From Deltaproteobacteria bacterium (GTDB taxonomy: Bacteria > Desulfobacterota > Desulfarculia > Adiutricales > Adiutricaceae): a stretch of DNA of 21,587 bases. Every line of letters begins with the position of its first letter. Position 1 is the stretch's first letter. The position numbers and the translations under genes are program-made. Below are positions 7,477 to 15,512 of this stretch, piece after piece. Under the pieces are notes generated by a model. The model did no database searches and was not told the origin of the DNA. It saw only the letters and a list, made by a program, of their open reading frames with translations. The stretch covers positions 1 to 21,587 of the forward strand of contig JAITJB010000117.1 in the NCBI GenBank assembly GCA_031279155.1, written 5' to 3'.

Positions 7477-8385
7477 ATGATTATTAGCTGCAGCCGCCGG
7501 ACCGATATCCCGGCTCTATATACCGATTGGCTCATTGAAAGACTTAGGCAGGGGTTTGTCTTGACGCCCGACCGCTTCCGGCCAGGTAGGCTTTATAAAA
7601 TAGATCTAACGCGCGATAAGCTTGAATGCTTAATTTTGTGGACCAAAAACCCCATTCCCATCTTAAAAAAACTTGATATTCTGAGCCAGTATGTTCAAAA
7701 TTTTTATTTTCAATATACTGTCACATCTTACGAGACAGACTATGAAAAAAACCTACCTTGCTTAGATCGAAGGCTATCAGCCTTCCAAGATTTAAGCCGC
7801 AAAATTGGCCCCGAAAGACTTATATGGCGCTATGACCCGATTATTATTGACACTATTTACACTTTGAAATGGCATGAGCAAAAATTTAGTTATCTGGCCC
7901 GCGAGCTATCTAAGTTTACCCATAAGTGCGTCATAAGCTTTGTCGATAGCTATAGGCATTTTAAGGCGCCCACTATCTCGCCAGACGACCAGATGAGTTT
8001 GGCGTTAGTCTTAGCTTTAAAGGCCAAAGAAAATGGACTAAAAATCACCGCCTGCGCTGAACCAATTGATTTTACCCGAGCCGGCGTCCATCCGGCCAGC
8101 TGCGTTGACCGAAATCTCATTGAGCAATTGACCAAAAAGACTATCCCGGGTAAAAAGGACCCTGGGCAGCGCCGGGAATGCCGTTGCGTAGAAAGCCGAG
8201 ATATTGGCGTCTACAATAGCTGCATTCAAGGCTGCGTTTACTGTTACGCAACCACCAACCGAGCCCGCGCCCAGGCCAACTACCTATCTCACGATCCCTT
8301 CTCCCCCACCCTTATAGGTAGGCCCTTAGGCTCTGAGACCATCATAGAGGTTTTAGGCTTAAGCCTATCAAAGACGAGGCCTTAG
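7477..8385 (+). CDS. DUF1848 family protein, radical-SAM-like cysteine cluster
   Basis: The 302-residue protein has the DUF1848 hallmarks. These are the N-terminal SCSRRTDIPA (residues 4-13), the LILWTKNP segment (about 52-59), FQYTVTSYETDYE, and RLIWRYDPIIID (about 114-125), a segment resembling those in SplB-like radical SAM proteins. The C-terminal region has CRC (Cys235, Cys237) followed by CIQGCVYC (Cys249, Cys253, Cys256). The last is a CX3CX2C triad of the kind that binds the radical-SAM [4Fe-4S] cluster, but at the C-terminal end instead of the N-terminal end. The function of the family is not established. The immediate downstream neighbour is Ogt (18 bp apart), which hints at DNA repair. 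ATG 7477 fits the family N terminus, although the ribosome binding site is weak. Confidence 0.85.
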   Translation: MIISCSRRTDIPALYTDWLIERLRQGFVLTPDRFRPGRLYKIDLTRDKLECLILWTKNPIPILKKLDILSQYVQNFYFQYTVTSYETDYEKNLPCLDRRLSAFQDLSRKIGPERLIWRYDPIIIDTIYTLKWHEQKFSYLARELSKFTHKCVISFVDSYRHFKAPTISPDDQMSLALVLALKAKENGLKITACAEPIDFTRAGVHPASCVDRNLIEQLTKKTIPGKKDPGQRRECRCVESRDIGVYNSCIQGCVYCYATTNRARAQANYLSHDPFSPTLIGRPLGSETIIEVLGLSLSKTRP

Positions 8386-8403
8386 CCTTCTAGAAAGCGA
8401 GAT

Positions 8404-8874
8404 ATGAAAACTAAGCACTTATACCAAAGCCCCATAGGACTATTGGAGATGACGGTAGAAGATCAAACCTTAACTTGCCTAGACTTCGTTATCGGAGGCC
8501 CAAATTTTACCCCGCCTCCTTTAGATTCGTTAGTAAGCACTGTAATAAATGAGCTCAATGAGTATTTCTTAGGCCAGCGGCAAAACTTTACCTTTAGCTT
8601 TAAAGCCACAGGCTCGAGTTTCCAAGAAGTGGTCTGGCAAGACTTGGTGACCATTGCCTACGGGGAAACAATTACCTATAACCAGATAGCCACCCGGATC
8701 GGGCGCCCTAAGGCGACCAGGGCCGTAGGCAGAGCCGTTAACCAAAATCCCTTATCTATTGTCATCCCCTGCCACCGAGTTATCGGTACCAGCGGCCACT
8801 TGACAGGTTACCGAGGCGGGCTAGATAAAAAAGCCTATCTTTTGGATTTGGAAAAATATTATAAAGCTCAATGA
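8404..8874 (+). CDS. ogt: Methylated-DNA--[protein]-cysteine S-methyltransferase
   Basis: The 156-residue suicide repair protein removes O6-methylguanine (and O4-methylthymine) lesions by transferring the alkyl group to its own cysteine. The C-terminal domain is canonical: FQEVVWQDLVTIAYGETITYNQIA (about residues 73-96), the helix-turn-helix with the arginine finger in RAVGRAVNQNP (106-116), and active-site IPCHRVIG with Cys123. The short N-terminal domain (PIGLLEMTVEDQTLTCLDF) is of the Ogt type. It lacks an Ada regulatory domain. It sits 18 bp after the DUF1848 gene and is probably co-transcribed. Its 3' end overlaps the 3' end of the convergent CapA-like gene by seven bases. Confidence 0.93.
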   Translation: MKTKHLYQSPIGLLEMTVEDQTLTCLDFVIGGPNFTPPPLDSLVSTVINELNEYFLGQRQNFTFSFKATGSSFQEVVWQDLVTIAYGETITYNQIATRIGRPKATRAVGRAVNQNPLSIVIPCHRVIGTSGHLTGYRGGLDKKAYLLDLEKYYKAQ

Positions 8875-10214
8875 GTCTTAAGGAGCGGGTCAATAGCCTG
8901 AGCCGTGGTCGGCTCTAAGCCATCAATTGGTTCCAGCATGGATGTTAGATGCCTGGCCATCTCGAAAAACTGCTTGGCCAGCTTTTTGGCCGACTCATTT
9001 CCTATCCCATAGTCCTGCGGTCTTTTGGCTGCCAGCTCCAGGGGGATTACCCTAAAAAACCTCCCCTTTTTGTCCGCGCCCTTTTGGCAGTAAGTCGGAA
9101 TGAGCCGGAAAGGCCCGATGGTCCGCCGGCCGTCGGCCTCGATAGAAAGCTGAACATCTAAGATCAGGCCCAAATCCGTATAGGGAAAGGGCTGACTGGT
9201 GATAAAATTTCCTAGGCTATAGATAACCGCCTGAGAGGGCCGGCCGCCCTTCCCGGCCAGATAGATCAAGGGCTGGACCACATGGGGATGGTGGCCAAGA
9301 ATCAAATCCGGGCCGGCTTGACCCGGGGCCCGGCCCCCGGCTAAGAGTTTACTTACCAATTCCTTTTGTTCAGAGCTAGGCTTACGCTGATACTCGTTAC
9401 CGAAGTGGAGAGATAAGATAACAAAATCAGCCCCTTGGTCCCGCGCTTGAGCCATATCCCGAAAAATGAGATCAAGATCGATTACGCCCAGCCGCCACTC
9501 CTCGCCAGCTTTGGGCGGAGCCCGCCCGTTTAAGCCGTAGGTGTAAGCTAAAAGCGCTACCTTAATGCCGTTATGGACGCTAACGAGTCTAGAAAGCTTG
9601 TCATCGGGGGAAGCGTAAGCCCCTATGTATTTAAGGCCGGCAGCATCGACAGTCTTAAGAGTTCTCTCTAAGCCCGACCAACCTCGGTCCAGAGAATGGT
9701 TGTTGGCTACCGTTACCGCCGTAAAGCCGGCTTTTCTAAGGCCTGATGCCAGTTCATCTGGAGCGTTAAAATTAGGGTAGCCAGAAAACTTCCGGTCAGC
9801 TCCGGCCAAGGGATTTTCCAAATTAGCGATGACTAAATCGGCTTGCTTCAATAAGCCGGCCACATGCTCGAAGGGCGGCTGGAAATCATATCCTGCGTCT
9901 GTTGCCGCCGAGCGGCGAAGGCTATCGTGAATGAGGACGTCGCCTACGGCGATGAGTTTTAAGCTACAGCGTTTACCCCTTAAGGCCGCTGGCCGACTGA
10001 AGCCTAATTCCAGCTTCAGTCCTTTGAGATCAAAGAGCTTATCGAAACTAAAGGACTCAAGCTTTTGGGTGAGCGAGCCTTCGGCGTAAGAAGTAAAACC
10101 AAAACCCCCCAACAAGGCCGCTACGATGGCGGAAACTATGGCCAAGCCCCTTAAGCGAAATAAAATTCTAGCCCTCAAAAAACTAATAACAATTTTTTTA
10201 CCCGTCATCGTCAA
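8868..10214 (-). CDS. CapA-family metallophosphatase-like protein
   Basis: The 448-residue protein has a basic N terminus and one membrane anchor or uncleaved signal (about residues 22-42). A CapA domain follows in the calcineurin-like metallophosphatase fold: AVGDVLIHD (Asp92, His96), VIANLENPL (Asn131, Glu133), TVANNHSLDRG (Asn172, His173), LSLHFGNEY (His270), LGHHPHVVQP (308-315) and YSLGNF. CapA proteins take part in poly-gamma-glutamate export or are of unknown function. No capB/capC lies nearby, so a polyglutamate role here is unsupported and a periplasmic hydrolase anchored in the inner membrane is as likely. I used TTG 10212-10214, seven bases after AGGA; the ATG two codons later (10206-10208) is an alternative. 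It is convergent with ogt. Confidence 0.85.
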   Translation of the reverse strand: MTMTGKKIVISFLRARILFRLRGLAIVSAIVAALLGGFGFTSYAEGSLTQKLESFSFDKLFDLKGLKLELGFSRPAALRGKRCSLKLIAVGDVLIHDSLRRSAATDAGYDFQPPFEHVAGLLKQADLVIANLENPLAGADRKFSGYPNFNAPDELASGLRKAGFTAVTVANNHSLDRGWSGLERTLKTVDAAGLKYIGAYASPDDKLSRLVSVHNGIKVALLAYTYGLNGRAPPKAGEEWRLGVIDLDLIFRDMAQARDQGADFVILSLHFGNEYQRKPSSEQKELVSKLLAGGRAPGQAGPDLILGHHPHVVQPLIYLAGKGGRPSQAVIYSLGNFITSQPFPYTDLGLILDVQLSIEADGRRTIGPFRLIPTYCQKGADKKGRFFRVIPLELAAKRPQDYGIGNESAKKLAKQFFEMARHLTSMLEPIDGLEPTTAQAIDPLLKTH

Positions 10215-10314
10215 ATGATCTTCCTACAATAGACTCTTTTTGATTAGGATCGCGACCTTGACCCCTTTCAAATTTTAACACGATCCGAACTATTAACCAA
10301 ATATATGATATAAA

Positions 10315-10463
10315 GTCTTAGGGGCGAACGACCGCATCAAATTATGAGGACAAATTGATGCGGGCGCTCTGAAGGGGTTATCCAAGGTAGGGCGGGTTCA
10401 GTAGGTAGATTAGCCGAGAGCCCGGATTTAAGCATGAAGAGCTTAAATCCGGGCTTTGATTTT
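10315..10463 (+). ncRNA. Candidate structured small RNA with intrinsic terminator
   Basis: This gene-free segment has two strong plus-strand hairpins. The first pairs CCGCATCAA (10332-10340) with TTGATGCGG (10355-10363) around a 14-base loop that contains AGGA. The second is the 15-bp terminator-type stem at 10419-10455. The stretch between is GC-rich (GAAGGGGTTATCC, GGTAGGGCGGG) in contrast to the AT-rich DNA upstream. No plus-strand gene follows, so a leader or riboswitch is unlikely and a free-standing transcript is the simplest reading. The 5' end is a guess; TATGAT at 10304-10309 could be a -10 element but has no good -35. I do not recognise it as tmRNA, 6S, SRP RNA, RNase P or a known riboswitch. 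Confidence 0.35.
10419..10463 (+). terminator. Strong intrinsic terminator-type hairpin
   Basis: A perfect 15-bp stem, AGCCCGGATTTAAGC (10419-10433) with GCTTAAATCCGGGCT (10441-10455), has a seven-base loop and is followed by TTGATTTT on the plus strand. The minus strand has no T-run after the stem, so it acts on plus-strand transcription. No plus-strand gene lies upstream within 1.5 kb, except ogt beyond the convergent capA gene. Confidence 0.6.
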
Positions 10464-10689
10464 GGGGATATAATGATTTTAAGCTTTAAGTAACTTTATC
10501 TCGACGGCTAGAAATAGCCGCCTATACCTAACCCCCCAACCGGTAATCGGCGGAAAACCTAGGCAATTGGAAGTAAACCCGCAATTAACCGGGTAAATCC
10601 GGCTTGGCGAAAAGCCCTCGCCTTTGGCGTCTTCTTGCCGCAAGAACTTCTTAGGGCCACTAATTTCTTGGTCTACCAATTATAAATAG

Positions 10690-11058
10690 CTAATATTCAT
10701 CATCATATGCAACAATAACATAATTATATATATAAACCCTAAATTTATACGTAGCATTATAAATAACTTGGCCATCAGGTGTATGGATCCAAACCCTGAA
10801 CAATCTGTCGCTATATGGTTTATATCCATAACCAACCAGGCCTGGTTTTATATAAGCTTGTTGTTCGGGTTCCCCAGCCATATCGACAAGTCGTTGGAAA
10901 GAAGTTTGGTTTATGTATATATGTACGTCGAATACGTAAACATCGTTACTAGGCTTTGGTGTGGATAACATATACAGGGTCTCTAAAATCATCGGACCGT
11001 TGGGGATACAACCAATAAAAAATAATAACGATATGCATAATATGACGATTTTCTTCAT
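10690..11058 (-). CDS. Small predicted lipoprotein, unrecognised
   Basis: The 122-residue protein starts with a lipoprotein signal peptide: MKK, a hydrophobic core ILCISLLFFIG and a lipobox FIGC with the lipidated Cys at residue 17. After cleavage the residue at +2 is Ile, which does not indicate inner-membrane retention. The mature part of about 105 residues is beta-strand-like, with alternating aromatic and aliphatic residues (YVFDVHIYINQTSF, YKFRVYIYNYVIVAYDDEY). It is markedly AT-rich compared with the surrounding pumps and uses many ATA and TAT codons, a sign of recent acquisition or relaxed selection. The start is ATG 11056-11058 with a weak AGG upstream. It stands alone between non-coding stretches. 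The function is unknown. Confidence 0.55.
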   Translation of the reverse strand: MKKIVILCISLLFFIGCIPNGPMILETLYMLSTPKPSNDVYVFDVHIYINQTSFQRLVDMAGEPEQQAYIKPGLVGYGYKPYSDRLFRVWIHTPDGQVIYNATYKFRVYIYNYVIVAYDDEY

Positions 11059-11198
11059 ATATAAACCTAATTTTAAAGGCTATAATCAAAGATTCGGGAT
11101 AAACCAATGAATTATTACATATTAATTACGTAAGCGAGTTATTATGCGAGGGTATAAAAGAATATAATTTGCGAAACTCTTCTCGGTCCGGGAAAACA

Positions 11199-11293
11199 AG
11201 GCCGATCATTGCGAGACCCGGCGCACTTCCGCGACGAGACAAGGGGCGCTCTCGTAAAATGTCTCGCCAGGACGGTTTAGGCCTATCATTGCG
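11199..11293. repeat. GC-rich nested-hairpin element between 15-bp direct repeats
   Basis: AGGCC-G-ATCATTGCG (11199-11213) and AGGCC-T-ATCATTGCG (11279-11293) are direct repeats matching at 14 of 15 bases and exactly 80 bp apart. Between and partly within them are nested inverted repeats: GCGAGAC (11211-11217) with GTCTCGC (11261-11267), and inside that ACGAGA (11234-11239) with TCTCGT (11250-11255). The block is GC-rich inside an AT-rich spacer (11059-11332) with no gene. The ATCATTGCGAG word recalls REP-like dispersed repeats of other bacteria. It could be such an element, a miniature transposon remnant or a structured RNA. Confidence 0.4.
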
Positions 11294-11332
11294 TAAGGGC
11301 ACGACTGAGAGCGAAGGTCAAATATGAGCAAC

Positions 11333-11521
11333 CTACAAAAAGCCTAATTTATCGAAAATCCTGTTTTTAAGTTCTTGAAATAACAGATAAAATTTTAGGT
11401 TTTTTTTAAATCGCTCAAGTTTGTCTTGACAAAAAGTTTCTAATTTTGATATATAGTAGTTTAATTTATAAAACAGCATTAATATTAATTGAAAAACAAT
11501 TAACAATATAAATCTATCCAA
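11333..11521 (-). CDS. Doubtful small membrane ORF after the pump operon
   Basis: The 62-codon frame begins at TTG 11519-11521, overlapping the stop of the upstream permease gene by eight bases. It encodes a hydrophobic N-terminal segment (FILLIVFQLILMLFY) followed by a basic helical part (KLERFKKNLKF). It is very AT-rich. It could be a small translationally coupled pump-associated protein, or chance in AT-rich DNA. I see no ribosome binding site of quality. Confidence 0.2.
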   Translation of the reverse strand: MDRFILLIVFQLILMLFYKLNYYISKLETFCQDKLERFKKNLKFYLLFQELKNRIFDKLGFL

Positions 11522-12623
11522 TATTGCGTCTAAACATCCAGCCAGAGAGCAAGATAGTCACAACGCCAATCACCAAAAGCGGCCAGGCATTGGCTAGGAC
11601 TACATCTAAAGGGATATCTTTTAAAAATATGCCTTTTAACAGCACCACGCCGTGTTTCATGGGATTGAACCACATGACCTTTTGCAGCCACAAGGGCATG
11701 TTTTCAAAGGGCGAGGCAAAGCCCGATAGGGCGATAGCCGGGACCATAAACATAAAGGCCCCTAAAATAGCCTGCTGTTGGGTTTTAGCTATCGAGGAGA
11801 TCATTAGACCGAAGCTGACAACGGAAAAAGAAAAAAGTATGATGGTCGCCAAAAGTAAAAAGTATGAGCCCCGAAAGGGAACGGCGAAAAATATTCGACC
11901 AACGGCGTAGATGATGTGAGCGTCAAAAACCCCGATGAGCACTGCCGGAAATAGTTTACCGATCAATATCTCAGCCGGCCTAAAGGGCGTAACCAAAAGC
12001 TGCTCAAAGGTCCCCATCTCCTTTTCCCTAGCTAGAGATAAAGCCGAAAAGCTCATGGTCATGATGAGAGTTATGATGACCACCAATGAAGCGATGGTAC
12101 CCCAATGGAACTCGAGGTTGGGATTAAACCTATGCCGCTCAATGACCTCAAAACCTCTGGCCGTCTGATCGCCTAGCTCAAAGGCGTAGTTGTTGATAAT
12201 TTCTGCTAAATACCCGTCAACCACCTGGGCGGCGTTGGACTTGCGGCCATCGTAGATAGCCTGGAGACTAGCTCCGGAGCGGTCGTGGATTTTTCGGGAA
12301 AAATCCCCTGGAATATGGACGGCCAAGATGATGCGCTGCTCATCGATGGCCTGGACAAACTCCTTGGAATTAGTAACAAACTTAATATCGGTAAACTGCG
12401 AACTGGCGGCGATCCTTAGGGCTATCTCATGGCCGTGGTGACCTAAGTCCTCGTTAAGAATCATTAAAGATACGTTTTTAACTTCTAAGGTCGCGGCAAA
12501 GGCAAATAACAAAAGCTGGACCAAGGGCGGGGTGACCAACATCTGCCGGCCCCAGGGATCCCGAAAGATGACTAGGAACTCTTTGACGATGAGCGTCCAA
12601 ATTCTAAAAAAAGATGCCAGCAT
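11514..12623 (-). CDS. ybhR: ABC-2 type permease, YbhR-like
   Basis: The 369-residue inner-membrane permease has the ABC-2 export layout: an N-terminal cytoplasmic helix with VKEFLVIFRDPWGRQM, TM1 (about residues 27-47, LVQLLLFAFAAT), a long periplasmic domain (about 50-180), then five clustered membrane segments. The second part includes LAREKEMGTFEQLLVTPFRPAEILIGK, the conserved cytoplasmic coupling loop of this family. It is the distal permease of the ybhGFSR-type operon and should pair with the permease just upstream and the double ATPase to export cationic drugs or ions through the YbhG adaptor. The start is ATG 12621-12623, 52 bp after the previous gene, with GGATA upstream. No strong terminator follows. 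Confidence 0.85.
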   Translation of the reverse strand: MLASFFRIWTLIVKEFLVIFRDPWGRQMLVTPPLVQLLLFAFAATLEVKNVSLMILNEDLGHHGHEIALRIAASSQFTDIKFVTNSKEFVQAIDEQRIILAVHIPGDFSRKIHDRSGASLQAIYDGRKSNAAQVVDGYLAEIINNYAFELGDQTARGFEVIERHRFNPNLEFHWGTIASLVVIITLIMTMSFSALSLAREKEMGTFEQLLVTPFRPAEILIGKLFPAVLIGVFDAHIIYAVGRIFFAVPFRGSYFLLLATIILFSFSVVSFGLMISSIAKTQQQAILGAFMFMVPAIALSGFASPFENMPLWLQKVMWFNPMKHGVVLLKGIFLKDIPLDVVLANAWPLLVIGVVTILLSGWMFRRNIG

Positions 12624-12675
12624 TTACTATCCAAATCTAGAGTCCATACTTAATCTTAAATTTAAAGTAGATTTA

Positions 12676-13788
12676 TCAATAGACTTTTTTGACTATCTTC
12701 CTGGAAGTTATCATAAAAAATACGATCGCCACCACTGACATGGCCAAAGCCGACCTAATAAAAAGTGGCCAGACGTCGCCGGCCAGAAAAATGGTCTGAA
12801 GGCAGGGCACAAAATACCTAGCCGAGACGGCGTAGGTCACGGCTTTGATGGGCATGGGTAGAGAGTTTATCTCAAAAACAAAGCCTGAAAGCATAAAGGA
12901 CGGCAAAAATCCTGTTACCATTGCCCATTGAGCCGAATAAAACTGATTTTTGGTAACGGTTGAAATAAGAAGTCCCTGACCTAAGGCGCCTAAAAGGAAG
13001 ACCGAGCTTATGGCCACCAAGGCCAACATCGAGCCCCGGTACGGCACTTGATACCAAAAGACGGCTACGGCCCAGGTAAAGAGCATCGAGACGATGGCTA
13101 GAAGGTAGTAGGTTAGGATCTTACTTAAGATTATCTGGTTGATGGTAACCGGTGTAGCCAACAAAGCTTCCATGGTTCCCCTCTCCCACTCCCGAGAGAT
13201 GACTAGGGAGGTCAGCATGACGCCGATTAAGGTCATGACGATAGCCAGAGATCCAGGAATCAGATAATTGCGGCTCTTGAGCTCAGGGTTATACCAAAAC
13301 CTCGATTCCACATTGATTAAGGGCTTAGATTGGCAGTTACCTTGATCGCAATTTAGGTTGGCTAGCCAGCTCTTAAGGGCTCCCATGGCGTGATTTCTGA
13401 CAAATAAGGCGCTATTGGATTCTGAGCCGTCAGTGATTATTTGAACGCGAGCCGGACCATCGCCAAAGATCCCGCGCTGAATATCAGCGGGGATGATGAC
13501 CAGACCACGGAAGCGCCCGGTCGTTAAACCCTCATCTAATTCGGCGCGATTGCGAGAAGTTACGACATCAAAGTACTTTGACCTTGTAAAGCTAGAAGCC
13601 ATCGAGGCGCTTTCGCGATCGCTACCTTCGATAACTAAGCCTAACCTGGTGGTGTTACTATCTAAGTTTACGCCATAACCGAAAATAAAAAGAAGAATTA
13701 TTGGTAGGACAAAGGCGATCATCAAAGCCGCCGGGTCGCGGACTATCTGGATAAATTCTTTTCTGACCAGGGCCCGGACGATTTTCAC
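12676..13788 (-). CDS. ybhS: ABC-2 type permease, YbhS-like
   Basis: The 370-residue permease has the same layout as its downstream partner. It opens with ALVRKEFIQIVRDPAALM and TM1 (about residues 24-40), then a periplasmic domain of about 130 residues containing two cysteines (NCDQGNC) that may form a disulfide, then five C-terminal membrane segments. The coupling-loop signature ISREWERGTMEALLATPVTINQI is clear. The start is GTG 13786-13788, one base after the stop of the ATPase gene, with GGAGG seven bases upstream inside that gene's end. Translation is therefore coupled, keeping ATPase and permease in fixed ratio. It forms a probable heterodimer with the YbhR-like permease. Confidence 0.87.
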   Translation of the reverse strand: MKIVRALVRKEFIQIVRDPAALMIAFVLPIILLFIFGYGVNLDSNTTRLGLVIEGSDRESASMASSFTRSKYFDVVTSRNRAELDEGLTTGRFRGLVIIPADIQRGIFGDGPARVQIITDGSESNSALFVRNHAMGALKSWLANLNCDQGNCQSKPLINVESRFWYNPELKSRNYLIPGSLAIVMTLIGVMLTSLVISREWERGTMEALLATPVTINQIILSKILTYYLLAIVSMLFTWAVAVFWYQVPYRGSMLALVAISSVFLLGALGQGLLISTVTKNQFYSAQWAMVTGFLPSFMLSGFVFEINSLPMPIKAVTYAVSARYFVPCLQTIFLAGDVWPLFIRSALAMSVVAIVFFMITSRKIVKKVY

Positions 13789-13789
13789 C

Positions 13790-15508
13790 TCAAAGCCTCC
13801 CGTTAGCTCGGCTCTTATGGATCAGGGCGATAAAAGCCTCTTCCATGGTGATGCTGCCGGAAGCATCAGCCATGGCCTTTAAGTCATCAGGCGTACCTGA
13901 GGCGATATCTGTTCCCTGGTAGACCAAGGTCAGGCGATCGCAGTATTCAGCCTCGTCCATAAAATGGGTGGTGACCATAACCGAAACGCCTAAGGCGGCC
14001 AAGGAGTTAATGTGTAGCCAAAATTCCCGGCGGGTGACCGGGTCTACCCCTGAGGTTGGTTCATCTAAAAATAAGACGTCTGGTTGATGCATAACCGCGC
14101 AGGCCAAGGCTAAGCGCTGCTTAAACCCCAAGGGCAGAGTCCGGGCCGTCATGCCTAGGTAATCTTTAAGATCGAAGATAGCGATCATAAATTCTACCCT
14201 GGCCTTGCGGTCGCGCCCCCTAAGCCCGTAGGCCCCGGAAAAGAACTCCAAATTTTCCTTGGCGCTTAAGTTCTCGTAGAGGGAAAACTTCTGAGCCATA
14301 TAGCCTAGCCGTCCCCTGGCCTTAGCTGGCGCCCGCCTTAAATCGATTCCAGCTATCAAAGCGAGACCTAATGTTGGCCTCAGAAGGCCGCACATCATTT
14401 TAAAGACCGTGGATTTACCGGCGCCATTGGGCCCTAAGAGGCCAAAAATCTCCCCGCGCTTAATGGAAAAACTAAACCCGCGAACAGCCGTAAAATCGCC
14501 AAACTTTTTTACTAGCCCCTTGGCTTCTACGACCACGGCCCCATCAGATGGTTTGGCTTTTGAGTGACTCGATAAAGCCGATTGGCCGTGGGCGCCGCCG
14601 CCCAATAAATCGATAAAGGCGTCTTCAAAATTGGGATTAGTTAACTGATAGCGGCCATCAGCTAAAAGCTCTTTTTTTGGGGGCGTAGCCCCCGAAGTTA
14701 CCACCCTGATGCCGCCGCCCCAAATGAGTCCGTCTACGACGTCTTGGCCCTTAAGTAGATCTAAAAGGACCTTCCGGCGCTCGCTAGCCGGCACCCCCTC
14801 GATAAACCAACTCCGACCTGAGGTCCGTCCTACGAGATCCCCCGGGGCCCCGGCAAAAAGGACGTAGCCCTGGTTTAACAAGATGACGGAAGCGCATTTT
14901 TCAGCCTCATCTAAGTACGATGTGGCCCAGACAACGGCTAAGCCGCCGCCGGCTAATTGTTCAACCATACGCCAAAGCTCACGCCTTGACACGGGATCCA
15001 CGCCAACGCTCGGCTCATCGAGTAAGAGGACCTTTGGCGATCCCATGAGAACGCAGGCTAGGCCGAGCTTTTGTTTCATGCCCCCGGACAGCCTTCCAGC
15101 TAACCTACCAGTGAAGGCCCCAAGGTCAGTAAATCTCAATAACTCCTCAAACCTAGGCCCACGCTTTGCTCTATCTATACCCCTTAGATCGGCGTAGAGG
15201 TTCATATTCTCTAGGACGGTTAAATCCTCATAGAGCCCAAATTTTTGCGGCATATAGCCGCAGATAGCGTGGACTTTATCGGACTCGCCGAAGGGATCTA
15301 AGCCTAAAACGCTCACCTGGCCACGATCGGGGTCCAATAGACCGCACAGAAGCCTTAAGAGAGTGCTCTTACCAGCCCCATCTGGCCCGACTAAGCCCGT
15401 AGTTTGGCCGCTGGCTATGAGAGCGCTGACCTCGTTAAGAGCCGGTCGGCTTTGGCCCTTAAAGGTTTTCTTAAGGCCTGAGATGAGTATGGTTGCCGCT
15501 TCGGTCAC
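13790..15508 (-). CDS. ybhF: Tandem double-ATPase ABC transporter subunit, YbhF-like
   Basis: The 572-residue cytoplasmic protein carries two complete nucleotide-binding domains. Domain 1 has Walker A GPDGAGKST (about residue 41), signature LSGGMKQKLGLA and Walker B VLLLDEPS, but its H-loop reads ATSYLDEAE with no His. Domain 2 has Walker A GPNGAGKST, Walker B VLFLDEPT and an H-loop TTHFMDEAE with His, but its signature is LPLGFKQRLALA instead of LSGGQ. These variants are typical of YbhF-type proteins. It energises the YbhS/YbhR-like permeases. I chose GTG 15506-15508, five bases after the adaptor stop and seven bases after GAGAAG. A frame extension to 15622 only translates the repetitive adaptor tail in another frame. 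Confidence 0.88.
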   Translation of the reverse strand: MTEAATILISGLKKTFKGQSRPALNEVSALIASGQTTGLVGPDGAGKSTLLRLLCGLLDPDRGQVSVLGLDPFGESDKVHAICGYMPQKFGLYEDLTVLENMNLYADLRGIDRAKRGPRFEELLRFTDLGAFTGRLAGRLSGGMKQKLGLACVLMGSPKVLLLDEPSVGVDPVSRRELWRMVEQLAGGGLAVVWATSYLDEAEKCASVILLNQGYVLFAGAPGDLVGRTSGRSWFIEGVPASERRKVLLDLLKGQDVVDGLIWGGGIRVVTSGATPPKKELLADGRYQLTNPNFEDAFIDLLGGGAHGQSALSSHSKAKPSDGAVVVEAKGLVKKFGDFTAVRGFSFSIKRGEIFGLLGPNGAGKSTVFKMMCGLLRPTLGLALIAGIDLRRAPAKARGRLGYMAQKFSLYENLSAKENLEFFSGAYGLRGRDRKARVEFMIAIFDLKDYLGMTARTLPLGFKQRLALACAVMHQPDVLFLDEPTSGVDPVTRREFWLHINSLAALGVSVMVTTHFMDEAEYCDRLTLVYQGTDIASGTPDDLKAMADASGSITMEEAFIALIHKSRANGRL

Positions 15509-15512
15509 CAGA

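Noticed and set aside
8949..9161. Plus-strand open frames inside the CapA, YbhF, UmuD and other genes
   Set aside because: They are antisense shadows of well-supported genes with no domain pattern of their own.
10479..10679. 66-codon minus-strand frame (TTG start) just after the lipoprotein gene
   Set aside because: The translation lacks any recognisable pattern, the DNA is full of small hairpins such as GGCGGCTA-TTTC-TAGCCGTC, and there is no good ribosome binding site. It is more likely non-coding.
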